Assembly (NCBI GenBank): GCA_029204225.1
Contig: CM055101.1
Span: 45,630,180-45,694,179, forward strand
Direction: 5' to 3'
Source of the DNA: Diphasiastrum complanatum
Taxonomy: Eukaryota > Streptophyta > Lycopodiopsida > Lycopodiales > Lycopodiaceae
DNA length: 64,000 nucleotides
This document shows, piece by piece, positions 30,801-45,849 of the stretch (its first letter is position 1; every line of letters begins with the position of its first letter). The position numbers and the translations under genes are program-made. The notes beneath the pieces were generated by a model. The model searched no databases, was not told where the DNA came from, and was given only the letters and a program-made list of their open reading frames with translations.

Positions 30801-33800
30801 GATTGCAATATTTGAGAAGTTAGAGGTGCAGTTGGGAATGAGTAGTTCTGATCATCTTGAAACGTATGGGCAGACTGAGAGAGTTAATCAAACTTTGGAA
30901 GACATGCTTAGGGCGTATGTGAGTGAAAGGCAAACGCAATGGGAACTTCACCTATCGTTGTTGGAGTTTGCCTATAATGATAAAAAGAATCTACAAAGAT
31001 GAGTCCTTGCGAGCTAAACTATGGTTTTAAACCAGCCAGTCTAGTTACTATAGGTATGCCTCATAAGACACCTAGTGCTATGGAATTTTTAACTCACATG
31101 TAACAGATGTTGGAGTTAGCAAAGGAAAATGTAATAGCGGCGATGGATCAGGCAAAGCCGTATGCCGATTTGGATCGTATGCCAAGAGAGTTCGAGGAAG
31201 GAGACATGGTGTTTCTCAAGATTCCAAGGACTCGAAAACCCTGAAGACTGATAAGTGTTATAAGTTGTCACCTAGATACTATGGACCTTGGAAAATTATT
31301 AATCTATATGCTTAAAAAAGGTTTTAGATGACGGTGAAAATTTGTTGGTTGATGGCCTTGTATTATTTTAGGAGCATGGGGAGGTGATACATGGACCAAC
31401 GAGAGTATAGGACCGGAGGCAAAGACGATTGTAGAATGGTTTGCTTTGTGAGTACTTGGTTGCATGGCATGGATGACCTCTCAGTGATCCTACCTGGGAG
31501 ACCGCACATGGGTTGCATGCACAGTATCCAGATTTTGACAATGTCATCTGAGGAGGGAAGGGATGTCAATGTAAATATCAGTTATAGTGACTAATTCCAA
31601 GATGGCCAAGGGGATACTAGGTCCCATGAGAGTCTGTTGGACTGACCTCCTAAAAAGTAGGAAGGGTCCAATTGACCAGTTAACGTGACACGTGTCATAT
31701 GTCAACGTGACACGTGTCATATGCTCATTGGGACACTTGGTCCAGTGCATGAGTGACACTTGTCAAACGGGTGGGTCAACAGGACGTGTCATATGCTCAT
31801 AGATCCACCTCTATATGCATAGTACAGGTAGGGTCATCTCCACCAACATGGTCACGTCCAAACCATGGGCACATTCCAATTGTGCCCACTAAAGCAAGTC
31901 AATGACAGTAATCATTTTGCATCAATAGGACATCCCACCAAATTGATTCATAGCTCCAGATTGGCCTTCCATCGCATATAATGAGATTTTCACCTCTTGT
32001 TTACTTGTTGTGTGCCCTTCTAGGTATGTAACAGGAAGGGGAGGGGATCGATCCTTTTGATCTAACAAATAGACACACATAGCTCTATGCCACAATACGA
32101 ATGGTTGTCCATGGAACATTTGCATTACCAAAGCAAGGAAAAAATATCTCAATAAAAGGAGTTCTACTATCAACTTGGAGATCTAATCTCAACCTAAGGA
32201 CATATTGGAGATTAATAGTAGCCTTTCTTCGTTCTAGTGCCAATGCAAAGAAGTATTTTAGGGTGGAGCACCATTTGAAACTAGAAAGGGGTTAGTTAGG
32301 GAGGGTAAAGGACAAAACCATCAACTCTAATGGGAGTTTGGGTTCCCCACCTACAATAATGGTTTAGGGTTAACTATTGGGTGGCCTCGCCTGCAATATG
32401 TAGGCACCCGTTGATCACTAGTAGCTTGAGGAAAAAACGACGTATGTGTTATGGACTGAATTACAGATTTTAGCATGAATGAAGCATAAAGATGATAAAT
32501 TGAGCAACTTAAACTAATCCCTACAAGAATAGGAAACATCACACGTAAGATTATAACCTAACCTTACAAGCAATGAAAGAAGATGACTAATGAGGACTAA
32601 GAGAGAGATATCAATATCATAAGCTACCTAATGAACAAATGATAGCCCTTAGCGGAACCTTCTAGAGATTAGGGCAACTTAGGGTACTTGGGTCCCATAA
32701 GGACATGCCCTTAATGATAATGGCTCAATGCCTAATTATACCATAGAAGCACTACGTTTTAAGAGCATTTTGGATCGAAACACTACTTTCTTTAAGTTTT
32801 TTTTGGGTCTTTTTTGTATGTATTTGTTAGGGTGGGAAAAAACAATAGTTTAAGGATGTAAAACAATTTCCAAACACATTGCAATTTTCTGTGAACTGTG
32901 AGTCTTCATCCATACTATAATTTATGTTAGAGTAGTAACTATAGGGTTTCCGAAACTCTGAAAAATCAGAGAAATGTAACAGACAACAATGAGCCATCCC
33001 AAAACCGACAAAGATGCTAGCATCTAAAGATTTCTAAACTTCAACTCTTCAACAAACCGACATCCTCATCATCATCATCATCACCATCATCATCATCCAA
33101 TCCCTTCTCAGCTCCCTCAGCCGCCACCCTCCTCTCTTGCATCCTATGCATCAGCCCTAGCCATGGATCTAGTGGTCCTACGCTCCATAATGACGTGTCA
33201 GCTCTTGATGATACTCCAAAAAGATATCATCACCAACTCCAGCCTTTGTGTTATCATGGCATTGTAGGAAAAAACAACTCAACAACGCTAAAAACTTTTA
33301 TTAAACAAATGCACAAAATAGATTACAAAAAAGTATACGTGCACTCATCGAAAACTAGAAGAGATGCATATACTAAACATGAAAATCCAAAATTGCGTAA
33401 TATTGGCTATAGGATTGCCAAATTTTCCATAGAGTGTTGTTGTCACATGGAACACCACAAGAAAATGCATATGATGAAATGCCACACTATGCTTGCAACA
33501 TGAACATATGTAACCATAAAATATGGAGTACTTGTTGATTGGTGATATGAAGACTCTATCAAGCTATACTAATGGACCATGAAAGCAAAATCAGGGCCTC
33601 GTGATCAATATCATAGGCATATGATAATGATTCTTCGGCAAATAAATGTATACCATGTCAAGCGTATTGACCAAGAATGCAACATAGTAGCATCAATATG
33701 AGTATCATGGTTAAAGAATGGCATAACAAAATTGTAACTTGTTGTATACATCTATAGAACCAAGATTGTGCTCTAATACAAATACACTACAAGACTAGAC

Positions 33801-36800
33801 TGGTAGCCTCAAAGTGGCTCAAAGCTAGCTGCATAGCCATGCAACACAATGAAAATAGCAAAAGGAAATGGTATAGAATGCACTTGTATATGCCTAGTAG
33901 GTAGAAGCAACAGCACTGGTTCTAGAGCATAAAAAGTAATCTTAAGCCCACTTTATGAACCAGAAAGGACAAATGGAAGCCATAATACATGGCCCAAAAA
34001 TCACATCCCAAGGCAGTTGAACACGTTGAAGATTTCATGTACAAAAAGGAATGTATCTCTCAGTAGTGATGACCTTGCAAAAGACCAGTATACCTCTCAA
34101 AACAATGAATGGAATTGCATCAAAGCGATGAATGGAGTTGCAGAGAGAGGCATGGGGGCATATGTGTATCACACGACCTGTGCATGCCTGTAAATGTACA
34201 TTTGGTTGATAACCACCATGAATCTAATTCTTAATGAAAAGGGGCACAATTCCAGCATAAAGGCATAAACATGGAGATTGTGGCGAAGGAAGACTGTATC
34301 ACTTTGTTACAAGTAAATAGACCCACACCTAGCAGAAAGATCAGGACTAGCATTGTAAATAGCACAAATGATGAGCATAGGTGCCAAGCTACATATTGCT
34401 ACATTTGATGCCTCGAAAATCATAGATAGATTTCAAGCTAGTTTAACGGCCCATGATAACCAAATAGAAGTAGTAATAGTAGGTCAAATATTAGCCACTT
34501 GTGAAAGCCAAACTTGATTGTAAATGCACCTATAAAGTGCGCAATATATCCAAGTAGAGTCCAATGTAACAGAGCAAACTATGGCTGCCATACAAGCATG
34601 GAGGTATTCCCCTCAATGGAATGATTGAATGATCAAATAGCCTAAAATGAAATTGCCAACTAGAACCTCTGCAACAGTGATGGAATAACCTTCATGCATG
34701 ACCAACACTGTAAAATTGGTGTTGTACAAATGGATACACAATTGCTCCTATAGACCATGTCATTTTACCAATGGACAACGAATACCAAAGAAAACATCAA
34801 CTTGTATTGTAGGCCTAAAGAATGGATTAAGAATGTCACTGACTTTGCTAATCTGCGCCAAAAGAACTCTACTACTGCATCATGTCTTGCATGAGCACAC
34901 CAGCGCTTCCACTGCACCAATCTAACAAAGGAGTGCTAGAGAAAAGTGAAAACATCACCACTAGATAATCTAAAGTGCAGAAAAGCATCCCAAGCTAGAC
35001 ATATAGTCCAGGAATGCCACTTCGCCATAGAAAGAAATAGCTATGGAGGTACTCAAAGATCCCAAACTATCCAAACGAACTAAGAATGCCAAGTAGCATC
35101 CACATGAACTCAATCAAAGGCATCCCAAGCTAGTCCTGTATACTAGGAATGATATGTAACTTTTGGGAGGTACAAAGCGATTTCAAGGTGTTCTGAAGGG
35201 ACCCTGATTCCGTGTACTAGTGTAGATATCTTATTTTCCCAAAAACTTGACTTGTTGATGATTTGAGCTATACAACTCCAATTTACATGCTGTGAAATGC
35301 ACTTCAGTCTTTTGAGCATATAGACCAATATAGTGTCATAGTTTACACATGATATTCTTGACATTAAAACAAAATTTTCTCCGTTATGACAGACATTTGA
35401 CTTTGAAGTAACATGATATAGCAACTCTGATTCACAAATCATTAGTAAAAACTGTAGTGAACAGTGTCTCTATATCATGTAAAAGTTCAAGATTTGATTC
35501 GCCAAAAAATATGATAGTGACAGTTTTGACCAAAGATGGCAATTTTGGGTTTTTGATTGAAACCCTTCTATAGGCAAATTTGTCAACACTAGACTGTGAG
35601 GGTTGAAAACTCCCATCCTTGACCTCCACACAAAAAATAAACAAATAATTACAAACTGGGCATTGAGTGGGAGTAGGACATGTGTAGAGGTCTCCTTTCA
35701 AACTGGAAATGTGGGCAGCAAGCTGGAAAATTTGTTCCACACTTTTTAATCTATGTTCTCCAAGATAGAAAGTGTTTCTCCATGTTAGAAATGAAGACAA
35801 GTAGGTTGCACACATTTAAATTTTAAAAGTATGTTCTTCATGGTGCTCCAAGCTGGAATGTGATTTGTCCCTACAAGAAAAAGCTATTGCCAGCCCTGGA
35901 AAGTGCTTAAATATCAAGTTAAGAACTCTATATCCGTTTGTATATTTGTGTTTGTGTGAGCTCATCCTTCAAGTAGACCGCAGACCTTCTTCCAAAGGTG
36001 TGAGTCCTTAGTCTCTTATGCCTTACCGTTTGCTCCATGGCCAAATTGGATCCAGATAATGCTGTCTTTTCCACTTAAAAATAGGGACCACCCGAGTTCC
36101 CAATCCTGTTAGTAGACCATATAATTGACAATATGTGGGGCCCTTAGTAATGAATAAGAATGTCCTTAACTGGTATTATAGAAGTTGTAATGTGTTTTTG
36201 ACAGTTTGATGTGATTTTGAGATCAGCACCTGTTATGTTCTTAGTTTAGTACCAAAGGTATAAGAGATCCTTAGGAGGTATAGTGTATTGAGCTGTGGTA
36301 AAGGCTTTGTAATCTTGAATATAATTCTATGCTTGAGAACTTTGATTATTATTAGCATAGCGTCACCACTACTTTATTACACGTTTTTACATATATTTGA
36401 GATGCTAAAAAAAAATTTGCATATCATGGAAAAGAGTCAGAGTAGTATTACACAGCTCAAAAGGAGAAAAAAGCTGTGTTTCAATTCAATGTTATTGAGA
36501 AGATGGCTGCTTACCAAAGAAATTACATTTTTCCTTCTATTTTTTGACATCGGTGTATGCAGAGTATCATAGAGCTCCCATATATTTTTGCGCAAACTAT
36601 AGTATATGGTGTCGTGACATATTCCATGATTCATTTTGAGTGGGCTCCAGGTATGGGATTGCTACTTGGGTGATCATCATTATAGATTGATCACATCTAC
36701 TTGAACTTGTGGATTCTTTATTTGGTGATTGTTCTTGCACATGGCAGTCAGAGTTATTCATACTGGAAATGCACATTTGAGCATGTTTCGTTTGCAAGCC

Positions 36801-37432
36801 TGATATTTGGAAGTGTCATGGGTGCAGATAAATTTTTTTGGTACCTACTATTTATGTTTTTGACATTCACATACTTCACATTTTATGGGATGATGGCGGT
36901 TGGGCTTACCCCTTCACAGCAGTTAGCAGCAGTTGTTTCATCAGCTTTCTATTCTCTGTGGAATCTCTTTTCAGGATTTTTGATTCCTCGTCCTGTAAGC
37001 ATCTTTGCTTTCTGTTTTTTCCAAAGTAACTGCTGATTTCTATATGGAAATTGTACTGGAAGATGCTTGTTCATTTTGTCCAATACTGACCAAAAAAATA
37101 TGATGTGGTTACTATCTAAGAGCCCTTTAATTTTTTACTGAAACTAATGCTTCTGGGATTTACAGAGGATGCCTGGATGGTGGGTATGGTTTGCATACCT
37201 GAGCCCAATATATTGGACTCTTGAAGGAATGGTAACTTCTCAACTTGGTGATGTTACAGATCCAATACAAACTATATTGGGAAAACTTGAAGTACGAGAC
37301 TATATACGCTCATATTACGGCTACAAACATGAACTTTTAGGAGTTTGTGCTGCAGTTCTTCTTGGGTTTATCATTCTTTTTTGGTTGGTTTTTGCATTTT
37401 CAATTAAATTTTTGAACTTCCAAAGACGCTGA
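27891..37432 (+). CDS. PDR-type (ABCG) ABC transporter, last four exons
   Basis: Exons: about 27891-28076, 36563-36650, 36828-36994 and 37166-37432 (TGA). The first encodes [19 protein letters not shown] then [20 protein letters not shown]. The second encodes [20 protein letters not shown]. The third encodes [29 protein letters not shown] and [11 protein letters not shown]. The fourth starts [20 protein letters not shown] and ends [12 protein letters not shown]. This is the second transmembrane domain and C-terminus of full-size pleiotropic drug resistance transporters, plasma-membrane pumps of plants and fungi that export lipids, hormones or defence metabolites; the substrate cannot be told. 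GT/AG borders and phases agree at all three introns (8,486, 177 and 171 bp). The first exon's acceptor is uncertain. The nucleotide-binding domains lie outside the window. No stops are seen in the exons. Confidence 0.9.
29560..31390 (+). pseudogene. Ty3/gypsy pol remnant inside the ABC intron
   Basis: RNase H with [20 protein letters not shown] followed by FESKKLNFA (about 29713-29898). Then the RNase H end, [18 protein letters not shown] (30068-30150). Then the integrase core, [40 protein letters not shown] and [18 protein letters not shown] (30640-31002). Then integrase C-terminal remnants to about 31370. Single-base frameshifts and stops break it. Same strand as the host gene. Confidence 0.8.
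31684..31722. repeat. Duplicated CGTGACACGTGTCATATG box
   Basis: Two adjacent copies of an 18-bp motif containing the palindrome GACACGTGTC, and a third partial copy near 31785. Possibly part of a decayed LTR promoter. Confidence 0.6.
33067..33098. repeat. (CAT)n microsatellite
   Basis: About 32 bp of CAT repeats with one CAC interruption. Confidence 0.85.
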
Positions 37433-38730
37433 GGCTCCTGCCTATACTACTTGCTCATATCAGAACATTGGGAGCACTCCAGCCTAAATGGCTTCATTTA
37501 AATTGTTGAGAATTTTACAAGTGCTTCACAGCTTCTCCCAAGCCCATGTTGATTTAGACTTCATTGTATGTAGATGTATCCTTTCACAGAGTGATAAAAA
37601 ATGACAAATAATGATCATGCATGTAAATGTGTGTAGTGTTTTTAATATTTCATAGTGAGTTGTACTGATAACGAGTAATCTGATTCATAGTATGCATTGT
37701 GAGGAGATTAGGTAGTATCATGCATGAAATCTGAAGACAAGCTGATGCTATGTACATATAGTTTTCAACTTACAATCTGTTCAAACTACATCTCAGTTGT
37801 TATTTGCACAGCTAACTGAAATTCTTTGTTTTGGATGAGACACCCCAAACTTACCACGGTGAACAATTGCAATAAGAAAGCAGTCAAGACTTTCCACTTA
37901 TCTGTACAAGTTAATCAATGTGGACATTGATTGTGACCAGTTTTAAGCATCATTTGTGTTTGTCACTTCATGTTTGATGTTAATCATTTCTTCATTGTTT
38001 GCAATGATAGCCGCAATTCATTCTGGCTCGAAAACTTGACAAGCCCAGTAAAGCATCTTAAGCTACAAGTACTACTGTTGTGTCATGGTATATTTGTAAT
38101 GAGCCTGACTTGTCAGCAGCAAGCATGCTTACAAGCTGCAGTGAAGCTTAAAATCATTTACAGATTATGTCTATTGCTATAGGATCTATAAAACTTGCTA
38201 ACACAAAGATGTCATTTGTATTCGTCAATTTGTGAATCCAGTTAGCTGACCTCTTGTAGCTTCATAAATTAAAATTTAATTTGTGCTCTTGCTAGTCATA
38301 TTTCTGCAAGGCTAACTACAGCAACATTTGGCTAATCTTGTCAAGTTCGTGCTGTGAAGTTTACACATACTTTGTTTGATCCTTTGTTCTTATTTCATCA
38401 GGTTTAAACAATGAATGAGCTCAGCGTTCTTGATAAAACTAGTTCTTGCTAATATGAGGTCAAGAAGAATGCTTTATGCTAATAATCAAGAGAACACATT
38501 GTGCTAGTAAAGTAAGTTATTGCAAAGATATTGTCATCAGTTTTGACTATGATGCAAAGAAGAAGAAATAAACTAATTGGATTAGGCAGGAACATATATT
38601 GTATAACAGCAAGTTGGCTACAACGTCTATATAATGATGGAAACCAGCGCTAAGCTGTAATTACTCACTCACAGCAATTGGCAGTTATTAAGCTCCAACA
38701 AGAGGGCTTTACATAGTGAGCGAGCTGAAA
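37433..38730. other. 3' flank of the ABC transporter, no gene
   Basis: Likely 3' UTR followed by AT-rich intergenic DNA. Short ORFs only. Confidence 0.5.
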
Positions 38731-38920
38731 AGGATCAGCATATTCTGCACCACCACTACAGTGACAGTGGTGGGCTCCAAACAGTCCAAGGGTGAAGGTG
38801 AGTGACACCACAATTTCCCTAGAGTGACACCACAATTTCCCTAAATTCTATGTTTTGTTCTTCACCCTTATATGGCTGGGAGCCCACCAGTGTCACTGTA
38901 TTGACGGAATACGCTGATCC
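38731..38920. repeat. 190-bp hairpin, MITE-like
   Basis: Outer arms GGATCAGCATATTCTG (38731-38746) and CGGAATACGCTGATCC (38905-38920). Inner arms TACAGTGACAGTGGTGGGCT (from 38757) and its complement ending at 38900, matching at 21 of 22 positions. The loop holds two copies of GAGTGACACCACAATTTCCC. No coding capacity. Confidence 0.7.
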
Positions 38921-42340
<3,420 letters not shown>

Positions 42341-43188
42341 CTACATATATGGCATGGTTGCTTGACTGCTAAGTATACCCAAATGCTCATGACAAGCCTG
42401 CACTTGAAGACTTTCTTCAGCAGTCAATAGTATCGCTTGAGAACAAGGCCTTGATACTTGAAACCCTGGATTTGGCCTTTTAAGTATTGTTACACCCGGA
42501 TCTGGCGTTGGGTTGGGGGTCTGTTGCAACGTAAAACAATCAGACTTTGGTTGAATCTTGCTCATTGAAGAAAAATCTTCAATCTTAGTCTTTCCCTTCC
42601 CATTGTCTTGTGGTCTTGAAGACCATGTGACTGTGCTGGCATGTGTACCTTGTGTTGGTTTCCACCAAGAGTTCCACTTGTCACAGATACCTGTTGTAAT
42701 GTAGCATCCACTGATTGTTGTAGAAGACTTGGTAGAATTTGCGTAATTTCTGCTGCTGCAATTTGTTTGATGGATTGTACCAGCTCTGTGTTTTGTGATA
42801 TAGTAGGCATTAGAGCGTGAGGTGACTCTGTGTGCTTTTTGGATTTGGGAGGATTGTCTTGTAATCCCGGTGGCATCAAGAATTTTTGTTTGTGGTGCAT
42901 GTTGACTAGAATTTCCTGATAACATGGTACATGCTGGTCCTTATAAGATAATGTCATTCTTGCTTTTTGTAATTGCCTCAATGGACAATCTAGACATGGA
43001 TGGTTGACATGGAAGGTTGTTCGATCACCTCGATGTGGGCATTCTGATTGGCGATGGCTTCCACCACATCCAAAACAACGTACCATGCACATAATACCAT
43101 CCCCTCGGAGGTGATAAACATACACAGATAAAAAAATGTCCCTTCTCACTCTCCACATAGTAGAGTGGTAAGCTATCATGGTCTTCAC
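42341..43188 (-). pseudogene. Retroelement fragment with a variant zinc knuckle
   Basis: Two overlapping minus-strand frames. One contains MVRCFGCGGSHRQSECPHRG, a CX2CX3HX4C knuckle followed by PH, one residue shorter than the usual CX2CX4HX4C of Gag proteins. The remainder (TEITQILPSLL-like and Gln-rich) is not recognised. Because a gypsy integrase remnant lies just upstream on the same strand and a similar knuckle lies in a gypsy gag at 58.5 kb, I read it as Gag-derived. Confidence 0.5.
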
Positions 43189-43640
43189 TTGATTTTTGGG
43201 ACATGCCTAACGATATTACCAAGACTTCCACTCCACCTTTTTCGGTTGAGGACTATCTTGATGTGCTCGAGACAAAACTCTTTACATCCGTTGAGTGATC
43301 CTCGTCTCGCAAAGTTTTTGTAAAGCTCCATGGCGCAATTGTAGAGATTTGGACTCATCAAGGCGTTGTGTGGTGGCAACCCGCAGTGATGGGACCAAAA
43401 ACTCCACTGACATTACGGCATCTTGACCATAAATCGATTGAAATGGCGATTGATCAGTGCTTCCCTTATATGTTGTCCTGAATGCCCACAGAGCAGCATG
43501 TAGTTTGTGTTCCCAATCAGATCTGCTAGCTTAAACTGTTTTCTTGATAACGCTAGACAAGATCTTGTTGGATGATTCTACCAGCCCATTACCTTGAGGA
43601 TAATATGGTGTGCTGAATTGGTGGATCACGAAAAATTCCT
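43189..43640 (-). pseudogene. Ty3/gypsy integrase fragment
   Basis: Broken minus-strand frames give phrases like YYPQGNGLVESSNKILS, LHAALWAFRTTYKGSTDQSP and FQSIYGQDAVMSVEFLVPSL, the conserved end of the integrase core. Stops and frameshifts throughout. Confidence 0.7.
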
Positions 43641-43977
43641 CCAATAGACCTTGGGAACTGTAATGTCAGATGAAAAATGACCACCACCAATGCCTTCATG
43701 TGACAATGATATGATCTGGGTGGTTTCATGTGGAAGAACATATCTTCGGAGGATGGTATTTGATCCTTGTTGATATAATTGGCTGGCAATCAGTTGGTAA
43801 GATCTAGCCTTAAGTATTAACCTCTTCTACTTCGCCGTTTGGTAGGGATCTATCTGGTTGGCCCCACATTAGATATTCAACTATATATGCGGCCCATTCC
43901 GGTATTGTATCAATATAAAATAGGGCATCATCTAGTAACTCATCATCAGGTTGGGTTGTCACTTTCTTCCATTTGAT
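43641..43977. other. No gene recognised
   Basis: Short frames only. Lies between gypsy and copia fragments of the same strand. Confidence 0.4.
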
Positions 43978-44527
43978 TCACGGCACATGATCTGCCATAT
44001 TTTTCTTGCCTACCACTATCCAAAAATCTAACTCCAACAATAGAAGCAACCATCGAGTGATTCGTCCTGTGTTGCAAGTTTTATTCACTAGATATATCAT
44101 GTATGGCTTGGCCTTCTCATCATATCCAAGGAGAATACACCTAACAGCTTTTACATCCAATTTCCTTCGTTTCTCATTAGGAATATGAGCATAAGCATCA
44201 CAACCAAATACTCTCAAATGAGAAATATCAGGTTTCTTTCTAGTAAAAGCTTCACGAGGTGTCTTACCTTCCACATATTTCGTAGGACACCTATTCAGGA
44301 TGTGCGTAGTTGTGCTGCAAGCTTCTGCCCATATGTTTGGCATACCCTTGCTTTTGAGCATTGCCCTGGCCATCTCAACAATGGATTTGTTTTTTCGCTC
44401 TGCAACTCCATTTTGTTTTGGTGAATAAGGTGTTGTAGTCTGCCTCTTGATCTCTTAATCTTTGCAAAAAACAATAAATTCTGTCAAAAAGTACTCACCA
44501 CCTCCATCAGATCTCAAAGTTTTGAGC
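43978..44527 (-). pseudogene. Ty1/copia integrase fragment
   Basis: Minus-strand frames give LKTLRSDGGGEYFLTEF, then a stop, then TTPYSPKQNGVAERKNKSIV, EMARAMLKSKGMPNIWAEA and HLRVFGCDAYAHIPNEKRRK, followed by LLGYDEKAKPYMIY. This is the core and C-terminal part of a copia integrase. It is cut at about 44,527, where plus-strand copia RNase H sequence begins. Confidence 0.85.
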
Positions 44528-44985
44528 TGGGGAGGAGATGTAGACAATCGTAAGTCCACATCTGGATTTCCATTCTTCTTCAACGGCGGTCCTATCTCAT
44601 GGAACAGTCGTAAGCAAACCTCTATCGCACTTTTTTCTACAGAAGCATAATATATTGCTGCTTCTCAATCTATTAAGGAAGCGTTTTGGTTGAGAAATTT
44701 ACTGACGTTAATCTGTATCAGTACAGCCCTACAATTTTATTCTATGATACTCAGAGTGCTATTGCCTTATCGGCCAACCCTAGATTTCACTCTAGGAGTA
44801 AGCACATTGAAATCAAATATTAGGGACAAGGTTCTCAACAAGGAGGTAAGCTAAACGTACTGCAGAATGCAGGACATGGTTACAGTTATATTCACGAAAG
44901 CATTAAGTGTTAATGTACACAACAAATTTTGTGCATTGCTCAGTTTGAAGATCAAGGCATTCACGGATCCAAATTAAGGGGGGGT
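44528..44985 (+). pseudogene. Ty1/copia RNase H end and polypurine tract
   Basis: SWGGDVDNRKSTSGFPFFFN and WNSRKQTSIALFSTEA, then a stop and frameshifts through KALSVNVHNKFCALL-type sequence, ending in a GGGGGG polypurine tract before an LTR. A second, similar copy ends at 49,767. Confidence 0.8.
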
Positions 44986-45676
44986 GTTGGATTTATCTCC
45001 TCTACTCTCCTAAATCCCATTTTAATCTGTCTCCATGCATGCTGCATTTTTACTCATGTTGTCGCACAGTCTGCGTACTTACATGTAAAATAAGACAGAC
45101 GAATAAAATGCAACTATCTACATAAATACAAGTAAATTCTCACAAGCGAAAAAGAGACGAAAAAAACACGACACTGTGTTTTTACACGTGTTTTGTGATA
45201 GGCGAAAAAGGCGACACTACCTTGCAAAATGCCAAAGGTGCCCTAGGAAAAGTGAAGGCACTCTGTAAATCAAATCCTAAGGCATTTCGTCAGAATGATG
45301 CATTTTTCACATCTTCACCAACGTTCATTTCAACAAAAACTGACATCGCATCCTTTTCACGCTCATCCCATGCAATTGCACTAACAGATTTGACAACGAC
45401 AACAGCCACCCACGATCTCCTGCAGACAGCACATCCACTTTGTACTTTCTTCATTTGCACACCTGTAACATTGTGTATATATATTGCATACCTTTTTGCG
45501 TATTCAGTGATTAATAAATCAAGAACAAGTGTGTGTGTAAGATATAGCATCAGAAGCTTATCAGAGATAGACGAAGTAGATGTCTTGCGCATTAATTCTT
45601 TATTGTCAGTAATAGGTTCATTCCTTTTTCAGATTGAATTAGCTTTGTAGAGCACGCGGTTTCGTCCGCTATTGTC
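44986..45676 (+). repeat. Copia LTR, 3'-truncated
   Basis: Starts TGTTGGATTTAT after the polypurine tract and runs to CGTCCGCTATTGTCTTG, where another LTR copy begins. It is longer in its middle than the matching part of the LTR at 49,769, which has lost about 350 bp. Confidence 0.7.
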
Positions 45677-45849
45677 TTGTGTGTTGTATTTATTCTCTCT
45701 ACTCTCCTCAAATCCCATTTTGATATGCCTCCATTCATGCTGCATATTTACTAACATTATCGCGTGGTCTGCATATTTACACGCAAATTTGCTCAGACAA
45801 AGAAAAGGCGAAAGAATCGTGACACTGTGTTTTTACACACGTTATGGTG

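Larger units (their letters stand above)
28077..36562 (+). other. 8.5-kb ABC transporter intron carrying retroelement debris
   Basis: Starts GTATGTAG and ends TGTATGCAG. It contains a gypsy pol remnant (29.56-31.39 kb), a duplicated GTGACACGTGTCATATG box at about 31,684-31,722, a (CAT)n run at 33,067-33,098, and several kb with no recognisable gene. ORFs such as 35432-35815 (minus, 127 aa) match nothing I know. Confidence 0.75.

Noticed and set aside
35432-35815. 127-aa minus-strand ORF in the ABC intron as a gene
   Set aside because: No motif, AT-rich context and repetitive neighbouring sequence; likely chance.
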